Below are positions 9,733-20,429 of a stretch of DNA of 33,150 nt, one piece after another (within the stretch, counting starts at the first letter, position 1; every line of letters starts with the position of its first letter). A model generated the notes under the pieces. The model searched no databases and was not told where the DNA came from. It worked only from the letters and a program-made list of their open reading frames with translations. The position numbers and the translations under genes are program-made. The DNA is taken from positions 3,628,064 to 3,661,213 of the forward strand of contig BFEA01000085.1 in assembly GCA_003427395.1 (NCBI GenBank). The letters are read 5' to 3'. The stretch is from Chara braunii (Eukaryota > Streptophyta > Charophyceae > Charales > Characeae).

Positions 9733-9910
9733 TTTTCTTTTTTTTCCTCTTCTTCTTCTTCTTCTTTGCAGTTTTATTTTTTCTTCTTCCTCTTTGCTGC
9801 TTTTTTCTTTACTTCTTCTTCTTCCTTGCTATTTCTTTTTCCCTTCATCTTTTTCTTCTTCTTCTTCTTCGTCATCTTCTTCTTCTTTATATTCTTCGTT
9901 TTCTTCTTTG

Positions 9911-9966
<56 letters not shown>

Positions 9967-10022
9967 CTTCTTCTTCTTTTTCTTTTTCTTCTTCTCTTCT
10001 TGTGGTTGTTGTTGTCGTTGTT
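9733..10022. repeat. Polypyrimidine tract with (TTC)n and long poly-T
   Basis: Nearly all C and T on the plus strand, with TTC runs and an unbroken poly-T of about 55 at 9911-9966. It runs directly into the N gap, so the assembly probably failed here because of low complexity. Confidence 0.95.
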
Positions 10023-10675
10023 NNNNNNNNNNNNNNNNNNNNNNNNNNNNNNNNNNNNNNNNNNNNNNNNNNNNNNNNNNNNNNNNNNNNNNNNNNNNNN
10101 NNNNNNNNNNNNNNNNNNNNNNNNNNNNNNNNNNNNNNNNNNNNNNNNNNNNNNNNNNNNNNNNNNNNNNNNNNNNNNNNNNNNNNNNNNNNNNNNNNNN
10201 NNNNNNNNNNNNNNNNNNNNNNNNNNNNNNNNNNNNNNNNNNNNNNNNNNNNNNNNNNNNNNNNNNNNNNNNNNNNNNNNNNNNNNNNNNNNNNNNNNNN
10301 NNNNNNNNNNNNNNNNNNNNNNNNNNNNNNNNNNNNNNNNNNNNNNNNNNNNNNNNNNNNNNNNNNNNNNNNNNNNNNNNNNNNNNNNNNNNNNNNNNNN
10401 NNNNNNNNNNNNNNNNNNNNNNNNNNNNNNNNNNNNNNNNNNNNNNNNNNNNNNNNNNNNNNNNNNNNNNNNNNNNNNNNNNNNNNNNNNNNNNNNNNNN
10501 NNNNNNNNNNNNNNNNNNNNNNNNNNNNNNNNNNNNNNNNNNNNNNNNNNNNNNNNNNNNNNNNNNNNNNNNNNNNNNNNNNNNNNNNNNNNNNNNNNNN
10601 NNNNNNNNNNNNNNNNNNNNNNNNNNNNNNNNNNNNNNNNNNNNNNNNNNNNNNNNNNNNNNNNNNNNNNNNNNN
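10023..10675. other. Assembly gap (653 N)
   Basis: A run of Ns bounded by a poly-T/TTC tract on the left and (AG)n on the right. Long open frames across the gap are artefacts of translating N. Confidence 0.99.

Positions 10676-10731
<56 letters not shown>
10676..10731. repeat. (AG)n microsatellite
   Basis: A pure dinucleotide run starting at the gap edge. Its true length is unknown because the left end is in the gap. Confidence 0.97.
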
Positions 10732-10733
<2 letters not shown>

Positions 10734-10904
10734 GCCTCACGTTTTTTTTCTTTTTTTCTTTGCCAAATTGGGGGTGCGACACACGTACAACCTCCCCATA
10801 AATTCTAATTCGTGTTCTCAGGATTATTATTATTATTATTATTTATTTCCTTATCTGAAAACGAAATTACTGAGCCCCCTATTTTACATATTTTATTTTT
10901 ATTT

Positions 10905-11090
10905 TTTTGGTGAGGGAGGCAGGAGCCGACATGCGCAGTCGGCCCGCGGGCCCCGATCGCTGGCGTGCAGCTCAGCCTGGCCGTGGCGCGACCGCGCGGG
11001 AACTTGGCGGGCCTCCTTGGCCGTGGTCGAGGCCGCGGGATCCACAGTCGACGGTGTCGCGTACTACACGTAGCAGCCGGGGTGTTCGTC
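10905..11090. other. GC-rich island, no gene recognised
   Basis: About 185 bp, rich in CG dinucleotides (gcggcccgcgggccccg, ggccgtggcgcgaccgcgcg), sits in otherwise AT-rich sequence. It contains the short hairpin GCCGAC-atgcgca-GTCGGC. Open frames of about 60 codons exist but resemble nothing known. It may be a transposon end, a regulatory island or foreign DNA. Confidence 0.45.
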
Positions 11091-11244
11091 GAGTCAACTG
11101 ACCTTCTGTGTATCCGAAATTGGATTCAATGCGGGTTCCCGGTTGAATGATTCAACGACTATTAAATTTCGTTGATTTGGCGTTTAAACGCTGAAACAAC
11201 GGGTTTCACAGGGACACACGATGATTTTGTTCGTGGTCTAAACA

Positions 11245-11345
11245 TTATAAAAAAAAGAAAACAAAAAAATGGGGTTGTAGATCTTTTTTAGGTCTACAAC
11301 CTCATATTTCTATTTTCATTTTTTGAGCTTTGACTATATTTAATA
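11245..11345. repeat. Dispersed AT-rich repeat with small hairpin, copy 2
   Basis: See the hairpin GGGGTTGTAGATC-ttttttA-GGTCTACAACCTC at 11270-11304, followed by a T-rich stretch and TTTTTTGAGCTTTGACTA. A weaker third relative (atagggttatag ... gatgtacaac) lies at 11471-11508. Confidence 0.48.
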
Positions 11346-11576
11346 AAAATCAAAAACATAAACGCAATGAAAAAAAAACAAAAACAAAATATGAAATTAG
11401 TTTGTTTGTTTTTTTTGGTTACACAAAGATTTTTTTATGGCTTAAAAAAACAGAAAAACAAATTAAAAATATAGGGTTATAGTCTTATAGACATTTCAAA
11501 GATGTACAACATTTTTTTTTTTTAACTTCATGTATTAAAAAAAAAAAAAACATAAAATCAAATTACAAAAAGGAAA

Positions 11577-11638
11577 ACAGACACGCACGCACACGCACAG
11601 ACGTGCAACACACACAAACACACACACACACACACATG

Positions 11639-11670
<32 letters not shown>

Positions 11671-11785
11671 AACACACACATACACAAACACACGCGCATA
11701 CATACATATGCATGCATAGACACTCTCACACACAGGCACACACATACACACATACGCGCCCACACAACACACCTGCACACACATA
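11577..11785. repeat. Degenerate CA-rich simple repeat
   Basis: Mostly CACACA with scattered G and T. Opposite-strand open frames rich in Cys/Val (CVCVCV) come from the repeat and are not genes. Confidence 0.95.
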
Positions 11786-12130
11786 ACTGGGGCCTTGGGG
11801 GTTGGGGGATGTGGGGCCGGATGGCTTAGAGGGTTTCCGGGTAGGTTTGGGGACTGGAGCCGTGGGGCTGGTCAGTGGTGGGTGGCAGACCGGTTTGTGT
11901 TGGTCTAATTCGGTGGTATAAGAGGTGCTTCAGGGGTTGGGGAATGTTTCTTTTTTTTTCAGGGGGGGGGGTTAGCGCGCAGGTGCCTAGGGCCACGTGT
12001 TCCGGGCCCCGCGCATCAATTTCGTTTTTCCGAAAAGCGTGGGAGTGCCCATTTTTGCGTTTAACGGGAATTCAACGGGATTCAATGGGAGTTTAATTCC
12101 CCCATTCCTTGTTAAAAAGACCCACAACTG
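11786..12130. other. No recognised feature
   Basis: G-rich unique sequence (gggg runs about 11790-11980) with no supported gene. A short purely repetitive motif (aacgggaattcaacgggattcaatgg) lies at about 12063-12090. Confidence 0.4.
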
Positions 12131-12365
12131 ACCTTCCTTCTTTCGCTTTAGCAAGCTCCTCACAATCTCAATCTTGCCTCTTGGTGGCACATGGGACCGA
12201 CAGTCCTCTCCTTGCCGTCTTTCTCCACCAAGTGGGTTCAAAGTTCTTCTACTGTTGCTTTTCCCTTGCAATTGACAAGAGTGTGGGGAAGGGTTAGCCG
12301 CAAGCCAAGACGGAGAAAAAAGAGGAAGGACACAATTCAAAATACTTAGAAGGCGCGCGCGCGCG

Positions 12366-12448
<83 letters not shown>

Positions 12449-12449
12449 N

Positions 12450-12535
<86 letters not shown>

Positions 12536-12737
12536 GTCCTTCCTCTCTTTTCTCCGTCTTGGCTTGCGGTTAACCCTTCCCCACACTCTTGTCAATTGCT
12601 AGGGAAAAGCAACAGTAGAAGGACTTTGATCCCACTTGGTGGAGAAAGAGGGCACGGAGAGGACTATCGGTCCCATGTGCCATCAAGAGGACGAGATTGA
12701 GATTGTGAGGAGCTTGCTAAAGCGAGAGAAGGAAGGT
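12131..12737. repeat. Long inverted repeat (206-bp arms) around a (GC)n(GA)n tract
   Basis: The left arm 12131-12336 and the right arm 12531-12737 are reverse complements with only scattered mismatches. Shared landmarks are accttccttct.tcgcttta, ttgacaagagtgtggggaag, cgcaagccaagacggagaaa and gaggaaggacacaat. The 194-bp centre is a GC/GA microsatellite with one N (12449). A transcript through it would form a long double-stranded hairpin. It may be a foldback element or an inverted duplication. Neither arm encodes a recognised protein. Confidence 0.9.
12353..12530. repeat. (GC)14(GA)n microsatellite
   Basis: GC dinucleotides to 12380, then GA dinucleotides to 12530 apart from an N at 12449. 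It is the loop of the surrounding inverted repeat. Confidence 0.97.
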
Positions 12738-12785
12738 TATCCAAGGGCTTTCCTAGGGCCCCTTAGATCCACGCCTCTTATGTAG

Positions 12786-13607
12786 GTGGAGGAAGAAGGT
12801 GCACGCTTCGCTATGGTGGAGAGGTGATGGAGATGGAGGAGGAAGAAGGTGCAAGGTGCTTGGTTATGGTGGATGGGTGATGGAGGTCGAGGAGGAAGAA
12901 GGTGGAAGGTGGTTGGCTATGGCAGATGGGTGGTGGAGATGGTGGAGGAAGAAGGTGCAAGGTGCTTGGCTAGAGTGGATGGTTGGCGGAGATGGTACAG
13001 GAAGAAGGCACAAGGTAGTTGGATATGGTGGAAGGGTGGTGGAGACGGTGGAGGAAGAACATGCAAGATGCTTGGCTATGGGCTTATGGTGGATGGGTGA
13101 TGGAGGTGGAGAAGGAAGAAGGTGCAAGGTGCTTGGCTGTGGTGGATGGGTGATGGAGGTGGTGGAGGAAGAAGGTGCAAGGAGCTTGGTTATGGTGGAT
13201 GGGTGGTGGAGGTGGTGGAAGAAAAAGTTGTTAGGAGATTGGCTATGGTTGATGGGTGATGGAGGTGGAGGAGGAAGAAGGTTCAAAGTGTTTGGCTATA
13301 GTGGGTCGGTGATGGAGGTAGTGGAGGAAGAAGGTGCAAGGTGGTTGGCTATGGAGGATGGGTGACGGAGACGGTGGAGAAAGAAGAAGGTCGAAGAAGA
13401 AGGTGAAAGATGTTTGGCTATGGTGGATGGGTGGTGGAGATGGTGAAGGAAGAAGGTGCAAGGTGGTTGGCTATGGTGGATGGGTGATAGAGGTGGTGGA
13501 AGAAAATGCAAGGTGCTTGGTTATGGTGGATGGGTGATGGAGGTGGCGGAAGAAGAAGGTGCCATGTGCTTGGCTATAGGGGATGGGTGAAGGAGGCAGC
13601 GGAGGAA
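12786..13607. repeat. Minisatellite of about 53 bp, about 15 units
   Basis: The unit is roughly gaggaagaaggtgcaaggtg + cttggctatggtggatggg + tgatggaggtggtg, repeated about 15 times with point changes and small indels (a longer unit near 13377 carries an extra gaagaaggtcgaa). Because many units are 53-54 bp, several frames stay open for 80-190 codons (Gly-Trp-Val-Met-Glu patterns on +, His/Pro/Ser on -). The frame drifts between units, so a protein is unlikely. Confidence 0.93.
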
Positions 13608-15112
13608 AAAAACGCAAAGTCTCACGCCTTGCACCGGCGCTACAAAAAATGACCATTGTATTTTCGGGTCAGCGTCTAAATGGTCCGTGTCTGGTAAAAA
13701 AGGATCTCTAACTGGCTAATTCGGGTCGGAATCCGTCGGATCGCATGACTAAGTTGAGAAAAGGGGTGTCTAATTGTGAGAGAGTTGGGAGTGCGAAAAT
13801 GAAAGGGATGAATGTGAACAAAAGGATGACCTGTTACGATTGTACAATGTAATTTGATTGCGTTTTGCAGGACAGTAAAAGACTCTCCTTACATTGCTCA
13901 CTGGAAAGATTAGTATTGATGAGTTAAGCTCATCTGGATTTACTATGATAGTGCTTCACGCCTGGATATTTGGTTTGGATTGCGGTTTTATTTTCTTGAA
14001 TAGTGATTATAATATTTGAAAGGGTTGAGACTCTTGCATTTGACATTCTTTAAAAGGCAGAGAGTCTTTAAACTTTTAAAGGTTATGCATCTATACATGT
14101 TTGCTCTGATCACGAGTCTGATGTATGTTTGAAAAGTTAAAAGACTTATATATATTTTTTTCTTTTTTTCTTTGTTTTGTTTAAAAATGTAAAGACATTT
14201 CTTGCTCCCAAAAGCCATGTCATTGAAATGTTAATTATGTATGTGTGAATGTATGCAATGAGTAGGGAAAGTTTTCAAGGGCACTATCTCATTCAACCTC
14301 TTTGCAGCATAGGGATGTAGTTAAGCTACTTTCATCAGCTTAGGGGATTGCTCACCTTAAAACAAGGGTAGGACCATTTTTTCTAACTAGTTAACTATAA
14401 TGTATTTTCTTTCTTGACGTGCTCCACTGGCAGAGCGGATGGAATGTGGACCCAGAGTTTGTTTCCCTGCTTCTCCTTCTTTGTCAAACTACTAATCAAG
14501 TCATGGGAATTTAAACCCAGAGTTGACTGTCCTACCGCCCCCCCTTAGGTGTGTTTGATTAACTCAGAAGTAGGATGTGGACCCAAAGTTGGTTGCATAT
14601 CGCTATTAACTCTCATAATTAGAATGACCTAACTGCCTTTCTACACATATGTCCGAATGACTTAGACCATAAGGGTAGGAATTGAGATAAGAAATTATCT
14701 CATTTTTTTCGCCTCCTTTAGAGTAAACTAAACTTTACCAGTACTTATCTCTGAATGATACAACTTTCTTTATCTGTATCATATAACGAATCTCGGAAAC
14801 CGTAGTAGGATAAGAGTCTGCAAGTATCCTTTCAACTATTTTGATGCTCTTACATGACTAACTCTTGAAGACACAGTGGGATGTGAGTCTCATCTTGCCC
14901 ACTAAGCCTGACCGTTTTCAGAGTTTGAGCCTTTATGTCTAAGATCAACTAACCTCTACAAAAAATGCATGTGACTACTTTCTTTATCACATTAAACCCC
15001 TCTAAAGAAGAGGCATGTGTCTTAGACTCGACCCCTTAACATTAGTACGAACTACCCACATTATCCGCTTATAGGTTTTGTAGTTGGACATAAGAGTACA
15101 CAACCTGATCTA
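13608..15112. other. No recognised gene; weak degenerate repeats
   Basis: AT-rich unique sequence. Between about 14440 and 14610 a loose 70-bp motif recurs: 'gatg(g)aatgtggacccagagtttgtt', 'gggaatttaaacccagagttgactg' and 'aggatgtggacccaaagttggttg'. No coding sequence or RNA gene could be supported. Confidence 0.4.
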
Positions 15113-15700
15113 TTGCAGAAGTGGCTCGACATCTTTCTGTTGCTCAGTTTTTGCTTGGTTACTATCACAGTTTGTTGGGCGAAGGAGGATGTGGATGGCA
15201 ACGGATCAGTGGATGATGACGACATGGAGTTATTATTGATTCAGGTGTGGAAAACAGCCACAACGGGCGAACTCGAGAGCATCGCATGGACATCGTCGAG
15301 GAGTTGATTGTCTACATCACTCAGTTGGTGGACGATCCGTCCCTCAACGTCATCTTACGATGGGACAATTGTCCTGCCAATGAAGTCCTCAAGAGAACGC
15401 TAACAATGAAATGATATTGGACGCCAACCAGACGACGGTTCCTCAACATCATTTCACGGGGAGTCAATTTGGACGAACTGCGCAAAGGACGCCGATCTGG
15501 AGACTGTTCACTCCTTGGACTTTGAGTTCCTCGAGCTTGACATCCTCAACCTAGACTTTTGCACTGCGCAACGTAGCAATAAGGAAGTGTCAACTACTAG
15601 TACGAGCGATGCCTATAACTCGGAGGATTCAAACGAGGAGGACGAAGACGAAGCGGAAACGCAAGGCAATCAAAACCAGGACGAGCGGCTCCTACGTTGA
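15113..15700 (+). pseudogene. Degenerate coding stretch, unknown protein (possibly retroelement-derived)
   Basis: Three coding-like blocks lie in order on the plus strand but not in one frame. Block 1 (15113-15270) has a hydrophobic segment LDIFLLLSFCLVTITVCWA followed by the acidic DVDGNGSVDDDDMELLL. Block 2 (about 15278-15417, shifted frame) reads EHRMDIVEELIVYITQLVDD and continues to WDNCPANEVLKRTL. Block 3 (about 15479-15700) reads DLETVHSLDFEFLELDILNL and ends with a Ser/Thr and Glu/Asp-rich tail (NSEDSNEEDEDEAE). Stops and shifts separate them, so it is either a broken gene or several exons. I do not recognise the family. The acidic tail followed by Pro/Thr-rich sequence would fit a retroelement gag region, but this is only a suggestion. 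Confidence 0.35.
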
Positions 15701-17326
15701 TCGACAAATCGAGGGAAGGAACCACAACAACCAGCAGCAAGAGTAACACCCCCGACTGTACCAGACGATCCCACTCAGGATCTTGCATCGCCGCCAGGAG
15801 GAGGATTTATCACAATGGCGAAGTGGAACGTTCCCGCCACCGCTGCAGATCTCCCTTCCCCTCTTCCTCATCCTTAGCCCCTACAACCCTTCGTCTTTGT
15901 CGAACGAAACCCTTGTTATGAATGATCTTGGTACCCTATGCCTAAAAGTATCATCCCCTTTGTCTAAGACATGGGTAAATGCATGAGAGGGTGATGGAGT
16001 CTCGAGAATATGTGGGAGGGGCCTCAGAAAGACTTAAGGGGCATACAAAGAAAAGGGGATAGCAAAACCCGATAAGGCGGGGTGTCTCATATCTTGTGAA
16101 AAGGGTAAAAGTCTCATGGATGACATACCGGCTTCGGAAAAGCAGACAAGCCGCGAAGTCAACCTGAGGGACGAAGATGTTTCTCTTGATGGGACAAGCA
16201 AAAAAAAATGATGAGGGCAAGAGGCAGGGAACGAGGGGCCAGCCTGCATAAACTAAGGGGTGTGTCCCTTGCCTCAACGAGGCCATCAGACCTACGACAT
16301 TGAAAATGGATGATCGCCCCCAGGAGGATGCTTGGTGGCGTTACAAAGGAAGAAGGGCTTTCAAATGGATGATCACCCCATGAACTGTCTGAGTATTGGA
16401 AGGAGCATTTGTTTGCGAACATAACGTGGAATCGAGAATAGACGCTTGCCTATATTTGCGTGAGGGCTGAGCTACATCCCCCAATGTCAAAGCTCTCTTG
16501 CTTGATAGCCCACCCCCATCCATCTTATGTCACTAGGTGGAGGTGTCCCTGTGACGAAACGCCCCGCGCCCTTGATGAGTACGCACACCCGGGGAAAGGG
16601 GAAGAGGGGAATGAAATGGCTTTGCATATTGTAGTGAAGGGGGTGTTTGATGGTGAATCTGACCTCCGATTCGTGATCAGGGGACCAAAAAACGGTAGGA
16701 AGTTTGACGAAACCATAATTTTGACAAGAGGAGGTAATGACGAGTAATCAAGGGCTTTCGGGAGGAGATTTGATTGAAAAACTAATTAAGGTCCAAAACT
16801 TCTTAGCATGGGTGTATTTGTAAAATCGAATTACGTGGGGTGGTAGGGGATTGAAAATCGACCCTATTCACGGTTTATAATCTTCAGATCTTGTGTTTGC
16901 TTTTTTAAGCTGGTTTCAACAAGTTTTTTTATTCCACTGTTTTTATGACCTATTGAAATAAATAATCAAATCCCGTGACTTTGGTGGGTATTTACCAAAA
17001 ACATCGGTAGGTCATAACTTGTCACCTACTAATCGGAATCCGGCTGACAAGGACTTGTTAGAAGCGGAATTGGAAAACAGTCGAGTGGCAAAAAACAAAT
17101 CGAAAAAAGGTTAAAAATTGAAGAGGTTATCGCAAACAAAAAAAACGATTTTGAGTAGAAGGTTTTCAAAGTTAATTCTCTAAACTCTTTGTTTGCCTTT
17201 ATTCTCATTTCCCATTCTCAGTTTTCCTAATTTATCAGCTTTGTCATCACCAGGTTCTATTCCCCTAATTTTCTGGTTTGCTGTTTTTTAAATCACCTTT
17301 TCTCGTTTTTTTTTTCCTTAGTGAAA
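15701..17326. other. No recognised gene
   Basis: The longest plus-strand frame (16460-16747, 95 codons; ends in ILTRGGNDE) has mixed composition and no family I recognise. A direct repeat 'tttcaaatggatgatcaccc' / 'gaaaatggatgatcgccc' lies at about 16300-16380. The 3' end (16745-17320) is AT-rich with no features. Confidence 0.35.
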
Positions 17327-17607
17327 GACCATTACTTGAATAAGCAAGAAGTAAAAGCATCGTGAGGTGTGAAGCTCACTCGTACTAATTGCGATTCCGG
17401 CTATGTGGGATAATTTGGATAAATACAAATATCGGATTATGGATTGAGTGAAATATTTAACATTTTCAATGATTCTTTTTTTTTTAATAGATATTTGGGG
17501 AATCTTTTTAAATAGAAAAAATATCCTTATTATGTTAATGTCAATTGAGTTAATGTTACTTCTTCTCGAGTCCTTCATTTTTTCATACCTTTGAAGAAAT
17601 TTCAACC

Positions 17608-17957
17608 TGTGTAGCATCGTGTTCGAGTTTGGTGACCGAACCCGAACGTTTGGGACCGAACGTGAACGAGCGCCGAAACTGTCCGAACGTGAGCAGAAAA
17701 AAAAAAAAAAAAAAAAAAAATCCAAAAAATCTGAAAATAATATATGTTATATAAAATAATAATACAAACAACTTTTGCCTTGGAGGTATGGTCAAATTCG
17801 TAACCAAATCGAGTTAAAAACCAAAAACCAAAAAAATGATTTTTTTTTTTTTTTTTTAATATGTTCGACTGAACACGTTCGGGTGGCGTTCGGCCGAGCA
17901 CCCGAACATGTTCGGGCGTTTGGAAAAGCTCCGAACATGTTCGGTGTGCTACACAAC
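17608..17957. mobile_element. Nested hAT-like element with perfect 8-bp target-site duplication
   Basis: TTTCAACC occurs immediately left (17600-17607) and right (17958-17965). The outer element's right arm shows the same site without the insertion (reverse complement: GAACTTCCAGCTATCAAAG), so the pre-insertion sequence is visible. The tips share TGTGTAGCA (offset by two bases on the right). Subterminal CGAAC/GTTCG motifs and the A-rich core (17744-17815, acaacttttgcctt and aaccaaat) relate it to 1720-2428 and 9327-9593. Confidence 0.75.
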
Positions 17958-18145
17958 TTTCAACCATCAAAGAAACAAATAACAACGTTGAAATTAAAAT
18001 ATAGTTATTGTTATTTTGTTGTTAATCAAACCAACACTAACCCCGTCGGCCTAAAATCGACTTTCTTGGCCTTATGGACCGGGTTCTTAGGTGGGGCAGC
18101 GACCGGCAGGCACAGGCAGGTCCGGTCCAAGAATTTTCAAGCGCG

Positions 18146-18518
18146 AACTTTGACGATTTTTCGCACTTAGAAAAATTGACAAAAAAATCTGAAAATTTGA
18201 GATCCTGTAGATTAGGTCGTGATCTTTCCAGGAAAAATATCAGGAAAAGAAAATTAGACCATGAAGTAAATGCCACGCCGTTTCGTCACATTTTCCATTT
18301 TTGCTACTCTCCTATGTATGGGCCAACGGGAAAAGTAACCCAACTTTCGCGATTTTTTGCGCTTAAAAGGATGACTCGACAACTTTGAAAATTCAAGGGC
18401 TCATAGATTTTGTAGCGATCTTTATAGGAAAAATATTTTTAAAAATAAAAAAATCATTTTCACCGCGAAATAAATCGTGGGGTCAATTCGACGCATTTTC
18501 CAATTTTGTCACTCCGCC
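18146..18518. repeat. Tandem duplication of about 170 bp
   Basis: Units 18146-18312 and 18342-18518 align in order: aactttgacgattttt.gc.ctta, gaaaatt.ga, tagatt..gt.g.gatctttc.aggaaaaatat, gaa.taaat and cattttcca.tttt. They are clearly diverged, so the duplication is old. Confidence 0.65.
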
Positions 18519-18894
18519 AGTTCCCCCCACTGTGCTACCGTTTCCCCCTAATTTATGAAGGCGGGGGTAGTGGTGGTTTAAAGTCAAGAAAGTATGTTGT
18601 CATTTGTTTCTTTGATAGCTGGAAGTTCTTCAAAGGTATGAAAAGTTGAAGGACTTGACAACAAGTAAAATTAACTCAATTGACAATAACATCATAAGGA
18701 TATTCTTTCTATTTAAAAGGATTCCCCAAATACCTAAAAGAAAAAGAATTATTGAAAGTGTTCAATATTTAACTAAATCCATAACCCAACATTTGTATTT
18801 ATCCCCATTATCCTCGATAATCGAAATCGTAATTAGTACAAGTAAGCTTCACACCGCACGGTGTTTTTATTTCACTCCTATTCAAGTGATGGTC

Positions 18895-20360
18895 AAAGCG
18901 CAGATTTAATTGCACAAAAAATATGCAATAAATTTGAACAAAAAGTTGAAAAAATATCATTTCGTCAAATTTGTAGATGTATTTTCCAACAAATTGAAAA
19001 ATGCTTTAAATGATCATATATTGTTCATAAATACTAATCCGCATAACAATCAAATAATTCAAAAAATGGCAAAATAAACATGTCAAAGTTATATAAATCA
19101 TAAATAGATTGGAGTTTTTTAAACCAATCGGAAGCACATTTTTCATGTACAAGCGCATTTTCAAAACTTGATGCAAGTAAATGAAAGGCCTTCCACGATT
19201 CAGGCCCCAAATTCGGGTCTCAGGGGCAGAGGCCCTGGTCAAGAAAGGCCGAGTTCGTCAAATTAAGAAAAGTCACAGTCGGGTACTTAAGCAGTCCAGT
19301 CCAACAGACACCCAGCAAACGGTTACATTTTAGGGGCAAAAGTCACGTCTCATGATGAAAAGTCATATTGAAGAGTCACATCCCATGAGTAAAAGGGCAG
19401 ATCCACAGGCAAGAGTTGCATCTCAGAGGCAGGAGTCACAGTCCATAGTCAAAACCATATGCTAAAATCGAAAAGTCATGACTCAAAGGCCCAAGCAGGA
19501 GCGGACCAATGAAAATTCGAGAAGGTTCCAGGCATTGACACTCGAAAGCAGACAGGTCATGGGGATGTGGCACCGGAACTAGTCAGGCCCCAAGAAGCAG
19601 AGGCTGGCACAAGTTGAAGTGCAATCCAAGACTGTTGCGCCAGTGTAGAGTGTTAGCGGTAAACTTTAGAGGGTTAGTGGGCATATCAATGGGTGTATTC
19701 AGAGTAGATCCTTGAAGTAGAAGTTAGAGAGAGTGCAGGCATGTAGGGAGAGAAGACATAGCGAGGACATAGCTAAGGAGAAGACCGACAAGGAGGGGAT
19801 ATACATAAGAGAGAAGAGCAGTGGGAAATAGATACTTACCTGAGAGTGTATGCTGGTTACGGGTTACCTTTGGTATGCGCTGATGAGCGCTGGTGACTTG
19901 AACTCTTATCTTGTGTTAACTTGTTAGAATTCATAAGTTGCGCTACCTGGTCTTGATCTCTCTGGTCTCCAAAGTGAATTTCATGTGATCTTATACATGC
20001 ATGTGGTGTGAATGTGTGCGCTCACTGGCGTTGAACAAAGAGGTTTGTTGCATAAACCTGAAGTATTACAAAATACTAAAATGATTAAGAAAACAGAATA
20101 ACTCGGTTTCCAACACGTATAACCATAACGCCTGAAATTAAAGCGATGTACAAGAAAGACAAAGAATCAGACACATTATTCTCATTACAATAGATGGAAT
20201 GAGAAGGCTGGTTAACAACTTTTGAAAGTTGAAAACAAATTGTGAATCAGTCGTTACGGAAAACATATTTGTCGATCTTTGACGTGGTCTTCTTATACAA
20301 CCCGCAAAGTATCTACCAAATGACTTAATTCAATATTGATATAAAAGAAGTAAGCACGTT
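18895..20360. other. No recognised gene; degenerate short repeats
   Basis: From about 19260 to 19530 a loose motif of 20-30 bp recurs (aaaagtcac.tctca, gaggcaagagtcac, ggcaaaagtcacgtctcatg). From 19730 to 19850 the sequence is purine-rich and ends in 'cttacctgagagtgtatgctgg', which resembles 22885-22905 ('cttacctgggcaatgacaatgctgg'). No gene was supported. Confidence 0.4.
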
Positions 20361-20362
20361 AC

Positions 20363-20385
20363 GTTGCGCACGTCAAGTGCGCAAC
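20363..20385. repeat. Hairpin with perfect 9-bp stem
   Basis: GTTGCGCAC (20363-20371), loop gtcaa, GTGCGCAAC (20377-20385). It lies just before the rrn18 fragment and could be part of the same mitochondrial-derived insert or its boundary. Confidence 0.6.
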
Positions 20386-20429
20386 ATATTTTTCGCATCG
20401 TTGATCATAGAGACTATCATGGTGGAATC

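Larger units (their letters stand above)
17327..18894. mobile_element. Element with long (about 280-300 bp) terminal inverted repeats
   Basis: The left arm (17327-17607, continuing at 17966-17986) and the right arm (18596-18894) are diverged reverse complements. Landmarks in both are ACCAT.ACTTGAATA, GGTGTGAAGCT.AC, GGATAAATACAAAT, TATTTGGGGAATC.TTTTAAA, TGTCAATTGAGTTAAT and CATACCTTTGAAGAA. The left arm is split by a nested insertion. The interior holds a two-unit tandem duplication and no transposase. Long-armed elements of this kind are usually classed as foldback or non-autonomous Mutator-like; which one is not decided. Confidence 0.75.

Noticed and set aside
9766-11073. 435-codon open frame across the N gap
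   Set aside because: Most of it is translated N, flanked by poly-Phe/Ser from a TTC tract and Arg-Glu repeats from (AG)n. It is an artefact.
11535-11784. Cys/Val-rich minus-strand proteins
   Set aside because: Translation of the CA-rich simple repeat.
12799-13365. 188-codon Gly/Trp/Glu repeat protein
   Set aside because: The frame drifts between minisatellite units and the opposite strand is equally open, so there is no evidence of selection for coding.
14410-14475. tRNA-like A-box (TGGCAGAGCGG)
   Set aside because: No B-box or cloverleaf follows at the right distance.
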